A stretch of DNA of 58,491 bases, from contig JALHOR010000019.1 in NCBI GenBank assembly GCA_022842885.1, positions 1-58,491 of the forward strand. The letters are read 5' to 3'. The stretch is from Anaerolineae bacterium (GTDB taxonomy: Bacteria > Chloroflexota > Anaerolineae > Aggregatilineales > Phototrophicaceae). The position numbers and the translations under genes were made by a program. Positions 40,184 to 48,873 of the stretch are shown here, in pieces. Below the pieces are notes generated by a model, which did not search any database, was not told where the DNA came from, and was given only the letters and a program-made list of their open reading frames with translations. Numbering within the stretch: position 1 is the first letter of the stretch; the number at the start of each line of letters is the position of its first letter.

Positions 40184-40729
40184 ATGACGGATTTCATGGT
40201 AGCTTCAGAACTTATCCAAGACGTGAAAATTGTTAATTTACATGTTTTTGTGGATGAGCGTGGACGGTTTATGGAAACATTTCGCCTAGAATGGTTTCCC
40301 GATACCGATTGGTCACGGATTCAACAAAATCGCTCCGATAGCCGTGCCAATGTGCTGCGGGGCTTACATTATCACTTTAACCAAGTGGATTATTGGTATG
40401 TTGCGGCGGGCTGTATTCGCGTTGGTTTGGTAGATTTGCGCCCATCATCACCCACCTATATGCAATCGCAAACGATTGAAATGGATGCTGATAAAGCGAC
40501 GGGATTATTTATTCCGATTGGGGTCGCGCATGGGTTTGTCACCCTCACCGATTGTACGCTCTTTTATGTCGTCAGCAATTATTATGATAGTGGCAAAGAC
40601 GAATTTGGGGTGGCATGGAATGACCCAGTTTTTCATCTTGATTGGGGTGTTGCCAACCCAGTGGTCTCGCCACGCGATGTCCATAACCCGCTGTTGAAAG
40701 ATGTTCCCCCCGCCCGTTTGCCGCGTTAG
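40184..40729 (+). CDS. dTDP-4-dehydrorhamnose 3,5-epimerase-family protein (RmlC-like)
   Basis: A 181-residue cupin: DERGRFMETFRLEWF (about 24-38), RGLHYHFNQVDYWYV (about 65-79) with the catalytic His in LRGLHYH, and IPIGVAHGFVTLTD (about 119-132). The family inverts C3/C5 of a dTDP-sugar in deoxysugar synthesis. No other rml gene is nearby. The start is uncertain (ATG 40184 or 40196; AGGAT lies very close to the first). Confidence 0.82.
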   Translation: MTDFMVASELIQDVKIVNLHVFVDERGRFMETFRLEWFPDTDWSRIQQNRSDSRANVLRGLHYHFNQVDYWYVAAGCIRVGLVDLRPSSPTYMQSQTIEMDADKATGLFIPIGVAHGFVTLTDCTLFYVVSNYYDSGKDEFGVAWNDPVFHLDWGVANPVVSPRDVHNPLLKDVPPARLPR

Positions 40730-40743
40730 CCCCCAGAAAACAA

Positions 40744-40773
40744 TTACGCCAGCACCGCTCAGAACTGGCGTAA
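40744..40773 (+). terminator. hairpin downstream of the RmlC-like gene
   Basis: A perfect 9-bp stem, TTACGCCAG (40744-40752) and CTGGCGTAA (40765-40773), lies 15 bases past the stop. It has no T run, so termination is only likely. Confidence 0.5.
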
Positions 40774-41103
40774 CGTATCAAGGAGGGAGACATGCGTTTA
40801 TTGCCGTCATGAGCCAGCAGGGGGATTGCTTTACTCATGGCGTTAGATGCAGAACGACTACCAATACAACCTTCCAATAAGACCCTATCCCGATTTGTCG
40901 TCTGCAACGTTCACAACATTTAGAATTTTCTGAACGTTGTGAATTTAAAATCATTCTAGCCCTAATTTGCATCTATGTAAAGCTAGTCTTAGGCATTTCT
41001 CATACGCGAAAAAAGCCTAGAAATGGGCGGGTCAGTTATGAGATGTTGGCTTTTGACTTTCTACTTCGCTCATGTCCAGCTTAGGTGAAAAATGCCAATT
41101 TGC

Positions 41104-41127
41104 AGGGACACGGCATGCCGTGTCCCT
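41104..41127. repeat. perfect 24-bp GGGACACGG palindrome
   Basis: AGGGACACGGCA is followed directly by its reverse complement TGCCGTGTCCCT. Related hairpins occur at 6126-6167, 43529-43561 and 54713-54739, all with GGGACA...TGTCCC-type ends. Confidence 0.7.
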
Positions 41128-41280
41128 ACAGAAAATCACTCATTTTGAACATGCGCTTTCTACTTTTACCTTTTAACTCAAACAAAATAGGTATTTGCGA
41201 GTCGCCACTTTCAGCACCGCATTCCAATGTTAAAATAACAGCGTCGCATATTCGCCACTTCCACCACCGGAGGACAGTCC

Positions 41281-41559
41281 ATGACAGCAACTTTTGATAA
41301 ACTGAAGGCATTGCTGGCAAATAAAAAAGATTTGACGAATGACGATGTTGCCGCCGCCATTGCTGCCGATGGCGACATGACCGCTGACGAAAAAATGTGG
41401 TTGGAAAGTGAAAAATTAAAAGTACAACGTGGTGCCGACGCACAAATTACGCTGGAACAATATTTGGAAGCCTCCAAAGTATTGGATACAGCACCAGAAG
41501 GCTCGGATGAATTCAAAAAAGCTGAAGAAATTGTCAATAAATATGAGCAGGGCATGTAA
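41281..41559 (+). CDS. small acidic hypothetical protein
   Basis: A 92-residue protein, MTATFDKLKALLANKKD..., wholly helical in character, acidic, Ala-rich and with no membrane segment. DDVAAAIAADGDMTADEKMWLESEKLK (about 21-47) resembles a helix-turn-helix-like or EF-like helical hairpin but I do not recognise a family. A GGAGG stands nine bases upstream of ATG. It is likely co-transcribed with the VanW gene that starts 57 bases later. Confidence 0.75.
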   Translation: MTATFDKLKALLANKKDLTNDDVAAAIAADGDMTADEKMWLESEKLKVQRGADAQITLEQYLEASKVLDTAPEGSDEFKKAEEIVNKYEQGM

Positions 41560-41616
41560 GATAGTCCCCTGTAAACTAACGCGAAAAAGTCCATAGTTGA
41601 AACGTTGAATGCGCTT

Positions 41617-43497
41617 ATGAGTACAAGACCCCTTCCCCAACGACCGCCACTGCCACCGCCGTATTCGCGGGGATTGCGCGTGAATCCTTGGCTGATTCGC
41701 TTGCCGATTCTGGCAATCAGTGGTGGGATTTTGCTGCTGGTGGTGCTGGCATTGTTCCTAACGGCATACCAATTGCGCCATACGGACAAGATTTTTCCGG
41801 GGGTTTCCGCGATGGGCATCCCTTTGGGGAGTCTGACTCGTGAGGAGGCATTGTTGGCATTGGCAGATAGCAGTCGCCGTTACGACACCAATGCTGTGTT
41901 TACTTTCCGTGACGGCAATCAATTATGGCAAATGACCGCGGCTGATTTGGGGGTGGCATTTGATTTGGAAGCGACGGTAGATGAAGCCTTTGCCACCGGG
42001 CATCGGACGAATCCGGCAACGGCGCTAGTTGAGCAAGCCGAAGCGTGGATGAATGGGTCGGCTGTCGCACCAATTATCCGTTATGACGAAAGTATTGCAC
42101 TGGCAAAACTCAACGAAATAGCGACTGAGATTAACCGCCCGACGATTAATGCGGCGTTGACGATGGAAGGCAAAACCGTCACAACTGTTGATGGGCAAAC
42201 GGGGCGTACTTTAGATGTGTGGGCAACCTTGCTGCGCTTGAACGACGCTGTTTTGCAAATGCAATCGGGGGTCGAAATTCCGCTGGTGATTAACGAGACG
42301 CCGCCACAAGTATGGAATGTGGATGAAGCCGCGACCAAAATTCGCAATGCCTTATCTGCCCCGATGACGCTGACTGCCACCGATGAAGCTGGGCAATCTT
42401 TAGGTCCTTGGACGGCTTCGACTGACCAACTGGCGCAATTATTGGTGGTTGAACGAGTCAACAATGGCGATGGCACGCAAAGTTACAATGTCAGCATGAA
42501 TACCAATGCTTTTGAAGGGTATTTAGCAACGTTAGCGCCAGGCTTAATTGCCTCGCCGCAGGATGGGCGTTTTGAATTTAACGATGCTACTGGTCAATTG
42601 GAAGTGATTCAGCCCTCTATCAGTGGACGCAGCCTGAACGTGCCGGAAACGCTCAAACGTATGGAAGAAGCGATTTTCACCACCAATCGCACCGTGCCGA
42701 TGGCGTTTGATTACACGCTGCCGCGCTTGCACAACCAGATTACCGCCGCTGAATTGGGCATTACCCAAATCGTCGCCGAATCCACAACCTTTTTTACTGG
42801 CAGCACCCCAGAACGCCGCACGAATATCGCCGTTTCTGCTAGTCGTTTACATGGGGTGATTATCGCGCCGAGCGAAGAATTTTCGTTCAATCGCTATATT
42901 GGCGAGATTGAACCGGAAGGCGGCTTTGTGCAAGGCAAAGTCATTTTTGGTGGGCGTACCATAGAAGGCGTAGGCGGCGGCGTCTGCCAGACCAGCACCA
43001 CAGTTTTCCGGGCGGCATTTGCCGGCGGTTTCGCCATCACGGAACGTAATTCGCATGGCTACCGCGTGGGTTTTTATGAACTGAACAGTTTTCCGCCGGG
43101 CTTGGATGCCGCCATTTGGCAACCAGAACGCGATTTTCGTTTCCAGAACAATACACCGCATTATCTGTTGATTGAAACATCGTTCATGCCCGATACCAAC
43201 GCGCTGCAAGTGCGGTTTTACAGCACCAAATACTTTAATGCCGAGATTGAAAATGCGGTGATTAAAAATGTTACCCCACCCTTGGCAACGCGCTACGAAG
43301 CGAATCAAGAACTCCGCCAAGGCGAATTGATTCAAGTAGATTATTCGGCAGAAGGTGCGGAAGTGACGGTGTATCGTAATGTGTATGATATGCAGGGTAA
43401 CTTGGTGAGCGAAGATTTTATCTACACCAATTATCTGCCTTGGGGCGCAATTTACCAAGTCGCGCCGACCGATTCGCGGTTGGCAAATCAATCGTAA
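41617..43497 (+). CDS. VanW-family membrane-anchored protein
   Basis: A 626-residue protein. Cytoplasmic Pro-rich start, one transmembrane helix (about 25-50), then two YoaR-type putative peptidoglycan-binding repeats (about 60-370), the VanW domain (about 400-535; FTGSTPERRTNIAVSASRL and EGVGGGVCQTSTTVFRAA), and a G5-like end. VanW domains are named from vancomycin clusters, but this kind is a general cell-surface protein; it gives no evidence of resistance. TTG 41605 is an alternative start. Confidence 0.9.
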   Translation: MSTRPLPQRPPLPPPYSRGLRVNPWLIRLPILAISGGILLLVVLALFLTAYQLRHTDKIFPGVSAMGIPLGSLTREEALLALADSSRRYDTNAVFTFRDGNQLWQMTAADLGVAFDLEATVDEAFATGHRTNPATALVEQAEAWMNGSAVAPIIRYDESIALAKLNEIATEINRPTINAALTMEGKTVTTVDGQTGRTLDVWATLLRLNDAVLQMQSGVEIPLVINETPPQVWNVDEAATKIRNALSAPMTLTATDEAGQSLGPWTASTDQLAQLLVVERVNNGDGTQSYNVSMNTNAFEGYLATLAPGLIASPQDGRFEFNDATGQLEVIQPSISGRSLNVPETLKRMEEAIFTTNRTVPMAFDYTLPRLHNQITAAELGITQIVAESTTFFTGSTPERRTNIAVSASRLHGVIIAPSEEFSFNRYIGEIEPEGGFVQGKVIFGGRTIEGVGGGVCQTSTTVFRAAFAGGFAITERNSHGYRVGFYELNSFPPGLDAAIWQPERDFRFQNNTPHYLLIETSFMPDTNALQVRFYSTKYFNAEIENAVIKNVTPPLATRYEANQELRQGELIQVDYSAEGAEVTVYRNVYDMQGNLVSEDFIYTNYLPWGAIYQVAPTDSRLANQS

Positions 43498-43528
43498 TCT
43501 TCATGAAAGGCTGGCAGCATTATGAACA

Positions 43529-43577
43529 GGGACAAAGGTTTATGTAGTAAACCTTTGTCCCTTGGCTTTTTCGTTTT
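43529..43577 (+). terminator. strong Rho-independent terminator of the VanW gene
   Basis: GGGACAAAGGTTT pairs perfectly with AAACCTTTGTCCC (43529-43561, loop of about seven bases) and is followed by TTGGCTTTTTCGTTTTT. It lies 32 bases after the VanW stop. Its ends (GGGACA...TGTCCC) match the palindromic repeats elsewhere in the window. Confidence 0.9.
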
Positions 43578-43599
43578 TAAAAGGCTTAACAGCTTCTTC

Positions 43600-43634
43600 T
43601 TGCTATTCATTAAAATTGTGTTATATTATAGCAC
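43600..43634 (+). promoter_or_regulatory. promoter with overlapping operator palindrome for the wHTH gene
   Basis: TTGCTA (43600-43605), 16 bases, TATATT (43622-43627). A 17-base near-palindrome GTGTTATA-T-TATAGCAC (43618-43634, one mismatch) covers the -10 box. A dimeric repressor bound there would block transcription, so the adjacent regulator may control itself. Confidence 0.5.
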
Positions 43635-43665
43635 AAATACAGTCAACACAGTGAGCATAGTTATC

Positions 43666-44097
43666 ATGACCACCCCTCTCCAACAAGCTATATTGGATGC
43701 CCTCCAAAAACAATCAGACAAATTTCTTTCGCGTAAAGAAATTGCCGAAGGACTGGCTAGACCCAATAATCGTCTAAATCCCCACGATATTCACGTCCTT
43801 GAAGGACTTGTTAATCACGGGTTGGTTTTTAGAAGAAACCATAATGCGATTAAATTAGAATACGAATATCGCTTTAACGATGTCGTAGGATTGCCTGTTA
43901 AAGACGTTTTGCTCAAAATCCTGCGTAATGATGCATCAAATGCCGTGAGCGTTGCGGATATTGCAACCCAAATGCAGTTTTATGGGCATGAACTGACTTC
44001 CAATGCGCGTGAAAAACTCAGCGAATTGGTGCGGCAGGGCTATGCTGAAAAAGTCGGTACAGACCAGTACCGCTATGTTGAGAAGACCACGTATTAA
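43666..44097 (+). CDS. winged-helix DNA-binding protein
   Basis: A 143-residue protein. N-terminal helix-turn-helix: LQQAILDALQKQSDKFLSRKEIAEGLARPNNRLNPHDIHVLEGLVNHGLV (about 5-53), followed by a second, similar helical segment (about 72-135: DVLLKILRNDASNAVSVADIATQM ... LSELVRQGYAEKV), suggesting two winged-helix modules. No known family. Earlier in-frame starts run through the upstream terminator and are rejected. The operator palindrome at 43618 fits autoregulation. Confidence 0.75.
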   Translation: MTTPLQQAILDALQKQSDKFLSRKEIAEGLARPNNRLNPHDIHVLEGLVNHGLVFRRNHNAIKLEYEYRFNDVVGLPVKDVLLKILRNDASNAVSVADIATQMQFYGHELTSNAREKLSELVRQGYAEKVGTDQYRYVEKTTY

Positions 44098-44103
44098 GCC
44101 TTG

Positions 44104-44123
44104 GGGCGCGACATATCGCGCCC
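44104..44123 (+). terminator. short gene-end hairpin, ATAT-loop type
   Basis: GGGCGCGA/TCGCGCCC with loop CATA lies seven bases after the wHTH gene. Same family as 3853 and 16501. Confidence 0.5.
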
Positions 44124-44232
44124 ATCCCATTGGGTAATTTTCCCACTGCCCGCATCGTCTGCATCTCTATCTCAAAATCGCCTCATGCTATAATGCGCGG
44201 CATGTTGTCCGTTGCATCATGAGGCGTTGTGC

Positions 44233-46131
44233 ATGTCCCTTCTCACTACCCATCATCTGACAAAATTTTATGGCGCAGATGAAATTTTTAGCGATATATC
44301 CGTTGAAATTCCGCACAAATCCCGCATTGCGTTAGTGGGTCCCAATGGCGCGGGTAAAACGACGCTGCTGCATCTGCTCATTGGCTTGGATATTCCCACC
44401 GAAGGCACACTCAGCAAAGCCAAAGATACGCGCATCGCCTACTTGCCGCAGCGCCCCGAACTGGCTGGCACGCATACCCTATGGGAAGAACAACTCAATG
44501 CCTTCACCGATTTACGCCGCATAGAAACCGAACTGCATGATTTAGCCGAACAAATGGCAGACCCTAATTTGCACGATGCCGCGCTGGAAAAATACACGGT
44601 GCTGCAAACCGAATTTGAGCATCGCAACGGCTACACCTACGAGACGCGCATTCGTATGGTGCTAACTGGTGTAGGATTTCGTGAGGAAGATTATCACACG
44701 CCACTGCCGCAGTTATCTGGCGGGCAAAAAACGCGGGCGATGTTGGCACGTCTGTTATTAGAAGAACCAGACATGTTGGTGCTGGACGAACCCACCAACC
44801 ATCTTGATATTCAAGCCGTCGAATGGCTGGAAGATTTTTTGCAGAGTTTCCCCGGCGCAGTGCTGGCAGTCAGCCATGACCGTTACTTCATGGATAATTT
44901 CGCCACAACAGTTTGGGAGATGGAATTCGGGCGGCTGACGACGTATCGTGGCAATTATTCGCATTATTTGCGCCAGCGCGAAGACCGCGATGAACGCCTG
45001 CAAAAAGAATATGATGCTCAACAGGCATTCGTCGGCAAAGAGATGGATTATATTCGCAAGCACATGGGCAGTCGCTGGACGGCACAGGCAAAAGGTCGCC
45101 TGAAAAAGCTGGAAACGATGCAAAAACGCGGCAAACTCTTAGAAGGCGGGGCGCGGCATCGGCAGACGATGCACCTGCGAATCCAAGAATCACACCGCAG
45201 CGGCAATATTGTTTTGCGTACCAAAAATCTCGCGGTGGGGTATCCTGATGATGAACTGCCGTTGTTTTACGCGCCGGATATGACGTTGTTGCGTGGCGAA
45301 ACCGCTGCCATCATTGGTCCCAATGGTGCGGGCAAATCCACGCTGCTCAAGACACTCATCGGGCAGCTTACCCCGTTGGCAGGCGAAGTCACGCAGGGGG
45401 CAGGCGTCAAAATCGGCTATTTTGCCCAAGCACACGAAGAACTCAGTTCATCAAATACCTTGGTGGATGAAATTTATCGCATTAAGCCCATGCCTCTCAG
45501 CGAAGCACGGAATTATTTGGGCATGTTTTTGTTCAGTGGCGATGATGTGTTTCGCACGGTAGATACGCTTTCCGGCGGGGAACGTGGGCGCGTGGCATTG
45601 GCAAAATTGGCGTTGGGCGGCGCGAATGTGCTGCTGCTAGACGAACCCACCAATCATCTCGATATTGATTCACAGGAAATTTTGCAGGCAGTTCTGGAAG
45701 ATTTTAATGGCACGATTTTACTGGTGAGCCATGACCGCTATTTGGTGGATGCGTTGGCAAGCCAAATTTGGGATGTGAACAGCGGCAAAATGACCGTGTA
45801 TTCCGGCAGCTATCGGGAATATGTGGCGTATCGCAACCAACAAAAAGCCACCCCGCCAACCAACAGCAACGGCAGTTCGCGGCGGCAAGCAGCGCAATAT
45901 GCCGAAAAAATTCATGGCATGACGCCTGCCCAACTGAAGAAGCGTATTGCCGAAATCGAAAAACACATCGAAACATTAGAGAACAAAATGAAAGAAATTG
46001 AGCTTGCTATCGAAACCGCCAGCACCTCCGGCGATACCCGCAACGTCAAAACCTTGGGCGAGCAGTACACCCAGACGGAACAGGCACTCGAAACGGCAAT
46101 GGAAGAATGGGGCATGTTAGCACAAGCGTGA
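44233..46131 (+). CDS. ABC-F family ATPase (translation factor type)
   Basis: A 632-residue soluble twin-ATPase. First cassette: Walker A GPNGAGKTTL, signature LSGGQKTRAML, Walker B MLVLDEPTNHLD. Second: GPNGAGKSTLL, LSGGERGRVALA, VLLLDEPTNHLD. The arm between them and a C-terminal coiled coil (about 560-625) are present, and there are no membrane segments. ABC-F proteins act on the ribosome, easing stalled translation; some protect from antibiotics, but nothing here indicates that. ATG 44233 is preceded by GAGGCG. Confidence 0.92.
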   Translation: MSLLTTHHLTKFYGADEIFSDISVEIPHKSRIALVGPNGAGKTTLLHLLIGLDIPTEGTLSKAKDTRIAYLPQRPELAGTHTLWEEQLNAFTDLRRIETELHDLAEQMADPNLHDAALEKYTVLQTEFEHRNGYTYETRIRMVLTGVGFREEDYHTPLPQLSGGQKTRAMLARLLLEEPDMLVLDEPTNHLDIQAVEWLEDFLQSFPGAVLAVSHDRYFMDNFATTVWEMEFGRLTTYRGNYSHYLRQREDRDERLQKEYDAQQAFVGKEMDYIRKHMGSRWTAQAKGRLKKLETMQKRGKLLEGGARHRQTMHLRIQESHRSGNIVLRTKNLAVGYPDDELPLFYAPDMTLLRGETAAIIGPNGAGKSTLLKTLIGQLTPLAGEVTQGAGVKIGYFAQAHEELSSSNTLVDEIYRIKPMPLSEARNYLGMFLFSGDDVFRTVDTLSGGERGRVALAKLALGGANVLLLDEPTNHLDIDSQEILQAVLEDFNGTILLVSHDRYLVDALASQIWDVNSGKMTVYSGSYREYVAYRNQQKATPPTNSNGSSRRQAAQYAEKIHGMTPAQLKKRIAEIEKHIETLENKMKEIELAIETASTSGDTRNVKTLGEQYTQTEQALETAMEEWGMLAQA

Positions 46132-46141
46132 TGTGTGAAAA

Positions 46142-46172
46142 TCTGCCTGTGATTTAGAAAGCCACAGGCAGA
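46142..46172. terminator. bidirectional terminator between ABC-F and FAD genes
   Basis: TCTGCCTGTG (46142-46151) and CACAGGCAGA (46163-46172) make a 10-bp stem between two converging genes. No long T run on either side. Confidence 0.6.
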
Positions 46173-46184
46173 AACTAAGCTATT

Positions 46185-47591
46185 TTAAACACTCGCCGTC
46201 ACGCGCTGTAACTGTGGTTGCGGCTGTGCCTCTGGTTGGCGGTGGCGCACGCTGTGCCACAGGACGCGCAGCACAATATCTGGGCGCATGAGGGCGGTGG
46301 GCGTCGCCAGCAAATTCAATACCTGATAGAAAGCATGGGCAACTACCGTATCGTATGCCATGGCGCTCAACATTTTGTCAGTATAACGATGGAAAAAGCG
46401 TTCCTGCATCCCCGGTAGCTGTCCTTCTACCAACGGAAAACGCATGTCTTCGCCCGTAGACATCAACCATGCGCCTTGCGTCAACTGCACTTGTTTTTTC
46501 TGGAAGAGCGCCGCAAACCCACGCAAATTCTGGATGCTGCTTTTCTTGAGCAGGGCATCCAATAATTCTGCCTCCATCGCGGCGCTAGACATGCCTTGCC
46601 CATAAATGGGGTTGAAAGCAATGGCAGCATCGCCAATCACGATAAAATTTTCTGGGCGGCGTGCCAATTTTTCGTAGTGGCGCATTTGGTTTTGCAGCCC
46701 ACGATAGGCATAAATCGGTTCTTCCGGCGTTAAGGTTTTCATCAGGTCATATAACACCGGCGACGGCAGCGATTTAGCAAATTCCATGAAACCCGCTTCG
46801 TCCGTTGGCGGATAATCTTCATTTGCACCGAGCAGTGTTACTACCAAGCGATTGCCCTCTACGACCAGATAACCGCCGCCACGATACAAGCCCTCTGCTG
46901 GGCGTGCCTGCATCGCCAGCATGGTAATTTCGGGCGTGGTTTCCGGTGTCAGGGTGTACCAGCGTGTGGCATACCCGGTATGCGCGTTGACAATGGTCGT
47001 TTCTGGCGCATCATAGCCCAACTCCGTCAGCCAGTCGGGGGTTTTGGAACGGCGTCCGCTGGCATCCACCACAAAATCACCGAACAAGGCGCGGCTCTCG
47101 GCTTGGCGGCTGCGGCGCGATTTAAGTTGAATGCCCGTCATCACGCTGCCATCGGCATTTGTGAGCAATTTTTCCACATCCGTTTCGGTGATAAATTCGA
47201 CATTCGGGAGTGCCTGCACGCGCTGCCGTACCAGCCATTCCAGCGAAGCGCGTCCGGTGGCACTCAGCGTAACGCCTGCATCAAAGCGCCGAATCCAACC
47301 CGCTGCTGTCAATGTCAGGTTATTCAAACCGCCCTGAATCACCGGAGCGCCCGTGTGATAAATATCATGCTCAAAGCCGGGGAAGTATTTTTCCATAATA
47401 CGCTGCCCGCGTGCCAATAACACATGCAAGTGCCGTGCCTGCGGTGCGCCATTGCGATAGTCGCTGCTTTGTGGCAAAGCATCGCGTTCTACAATCGTCA
47501 CACGCCCGAAGTGTTGGCTCAAGACACGGGCGGTCATTAGCCCGGCAATGCTACCCCCGATAACAATAGCGTGGGTTGTATTCGTATTCAT
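46185..47591 (-). CDS. FAD-dependent oxidoreductase/monooxygenase-like
   Basis: A 468-residue flavoprotein: dinucleotide site VIGGSIAGLMTARVL (about 9-23), the ERD acid at the end of the second strand, and the second FAD motif VIGDAAIAFNPIYGQGMSSA (about 311-330). Style matches geranylgeranyl-reductase / PHBH-type monooxygenases of unknown substrate. ATG 47591 has AGGGA ten bases upstream; ATG 47600 is an alternative. The receiver-like gene at 47657 lies just upstream on the same strand. Confidence 0.85.
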   Translation of the reverse strand: MNTNTTHAIVIGGSIAGLMTARVLSQHFGRVTIVERDALPQSSDYRNGAPQARHLHVLLARGQRIMEKYFPGFEHDIYHTGAPVIQGGLNNLTLTAAGWIRRFDAGVTLSATGRASLEWLVRQRVQALPNVEFITETDVEKLLTNADGSVMTGIQLKSRRSRQAESRALFGDFVVDASGRRSKTPDWLTELGYDAPETTIVNAHTGYATRWYTLTPETTPEITMLAMQARPAEGLYRGGGYLVVEGNRLVVTLLGANEDYPPTDEAGFMEFAKSLPSPVLYDLMKTLTPEEPIYAYRGLQNQMRHYEKLARRPENFIVIGDAAIAFNPIYGQGMSSAAMEAELLDALLKKSSIQNLRGFAALFQKKQVQLTQGAWLMSTGEDMRFPLVEGQLPGMQERFFHRYTDKMLSAMAYDTVVAHAFYQVLNLLATPTALMRPDIVLRVLWHSVRHRQPEAQPQPQLQRVTASV

Positions 47592-47656
47592 GGTATTCAT
47601 TCCCTTTGATTTTCGCTTATTGCCAAAAAATGTTGGCTTTTAGTTCTGTCAAATTT

Positions 47657-48007
47657 TTACGCGACCATTTTTATTAAAGTCGCCATATCCACCGGACGCA
47701 CCAAAAATTGGTCAGCGTCTGCGTTATAAGCCGCCACTTGTTCGCTGAGTTCGCCGCCGATGATGATGATTTGGGTGTTGGCATAGCCCAAGTCATGCCG
47801 CACGAAGCGCACAAAATCGCGCAGATTGGTATTGCTGTGTTTCAGGTCAATGATGATGGTATCCGGTTGCGCGTAGGTTCGCAGCAGCGCCCGCCCGGCT
47901 TCAATGGTTTGGGTCGTCTGGATTTCGCAGCCGTAGCCATTAAGCGCAGCGGCATAGGTGACTTGGCTGCGATGATTGTTGCTGATGATAAGGACTGAAC
48001 GGCGCAT
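47657..48007 (-). CDS. degenerate receiver (pseudo-response regulator)
   Basis: A 116-residue receiver-fold protein. The phospho-acceptor Asp54 (IIIDLKH) is kept, but the acidic pair that binds Mg2+ is NN (10-11, ISNNHRS) and the conserved Lys is Arg103 (LVRPVD). It probably does not undergo normal phosphorylation, or does so poorly, and may act as a phosphorylation-independent switch. It is divergent from the PadR gene across a repeat-rich spacer. Confidence 0.82.
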   Translation of the reverse strand: MRRSVLIISNNHRSQVTYAAALNGYGCEIQTTQTIEAGRALLRTYAQPDTIIIDLKHSNTNLRDFVRFVRHDLGYANTQIIIIGGELSEQVAAYNADADQFLVRPVDMATLIKMVA

Positions 48008-48068
48008 GTGGTGGTCTCCCTGATAAATTGTTTTGCGATGCTGAGATATTCATGTTCGCAATACTACG

Positions 48069-48215
48069 TTTCGTAATTAGAGTACACCTGATTTTGATGT
48101 TGTCAAGCACCAAAATAAAATCTTGTGTGGCAATATTAATCTTTTATTGCCATTTTACAGCTTTTCGCCTATAGTGAGTGTAGAACGTAATAATACGAAG
48201 TTGAAGATTACGAAA
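48069..48215. promoter_or_regulatory. putative PadR operator repeats in a divergent spacer
   Basis: TTTCGTAAT (48069-48077) and ATTACGAAA (48207-48215) are exact inverted copies on opposite sides of the divergent promoter region, and a related TAATACGAA lies between them (48191-48199). They are placed so that one regulator could control both the receiver/FAD side and the PadR gene. Confidence 0.5.
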
Positions 48216-48227
48216 AGAGGTATCTCG

Positions 48228-48800
48228 ATGTCCAAACGCGAACTTACCACATTGGAATATGTGGTGTTGGGCTTGGTCAGTTTAGCGCCGCAATCGGGCT
48301 ATAGCATCGTCAGTTTTTTTGAAGATGGCTCGTATAGCTGGAGTGCCAGCCCCGGTTCAATTTACCCGATTCTGAAACGCCTAGAAACCAATGGGTTCAT
48401 CGCCGGTGAATTAGAAATGGAATACGAGACACGTCCGCGCAAAATGTATGCCCTGACCGAAGACGGCACAATCGCTTTAGATGAATGGCTGCGCGAAATC
48501 CCTAAAATGCGCCCGTTTTATCAAGAACGCGAAGTAGCATTGCTGCGCTTTCAATTCATGGAACGGCGCTTGCCCCGCGCTGAAACGCTCAAATGGCTAG
48601 ATGGCTATTTGGATGCCGTGCGCTACGCCAGTAGTGTGCAGCAGGTGTATACCGAACCCATCAAAAAAGCGATGGCAGATGACCCAGCGGTCAATTCCAT
48701 TCATACGCACTTATTGATGGAAAATTACATCATGGAAATCAATACGCTGCGAACATGGTTGGAATTGGCACGCACGCGCCTCATCATGCAGCCCGTATAA
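48228..48800 (+). CDS. PadR-family transcriptional regulator
   Basis: A 190-residue regulator. Winged helix (about 6-90) with LEYVVLGLVSLAPQSGYSIVSFFEDG and wing YETRPRKMYALTEDG, then the Vir-type helical C-terminal domain (about 100-185). AGAGG upstream of ATG 48228. It is probably the local repressor of itself and the divergent receiver gene. The TACGAA-type repeats upstream are its likely operators. Confidence 0.88.
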   Translation: MSKRELTTLEYVVLGLVSLAPQSGYSIVSFFEDGSYSWSASPGSIYPILKRLETNGFIAGELEMEYETRPRKMYALTEDGTIALDEWLREIPKMRPFYQEREVALLRFQFMERRLPRAETLKWLDGYLDAVRYASSVQQVYTEPIKKAMADDPAVNSIHTHLLMENYIMEINTLRTWLELARTRLIMQPV

Positions 48801-48873
48801 AATAACCCCAGTCGTTTTTGACACAACCCATGCTTAAAAAAGCGTGCTGTAGAGGCGCCAGAATCCGGGCATC

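Larger units (their letters stand above)
40730..41280. other. 551-base intergenic region with three inverted repeats
   Basis: I see no convincing gene. It holds TTACGCCAG/CTGGCGTAA (40744-40773), CAACGTTCA/TGAACGTTG (40905-40939) and the perfect palindrome at 41104-41127. The first is probably the terminator of the epimerase gene. An AAGGAGGGAGACATG at about 40781-40795 looks like a ribosome site, but the frame after it stops at once. Confidence 0.5.

Noticed and set aside
40781-40812. Short frame after AAGGAGGGAGACATG
   Set aside because: The frame stops after a handful of codons; at most a leader peptide, which I cannot support.
41617-43497. Vancomycin resistance determinant
   Set aside because: VanW alone is a widespread surface-protein domain; no vanH/A/X or VanS/R genes are present.
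43522-43665. Longer N-terminus for the wHTH protein
   Set aside because: It would translate the VanW terminator and the promoter; the hydrophobic, Lys/Phe-rich peptide does not look like real protein.
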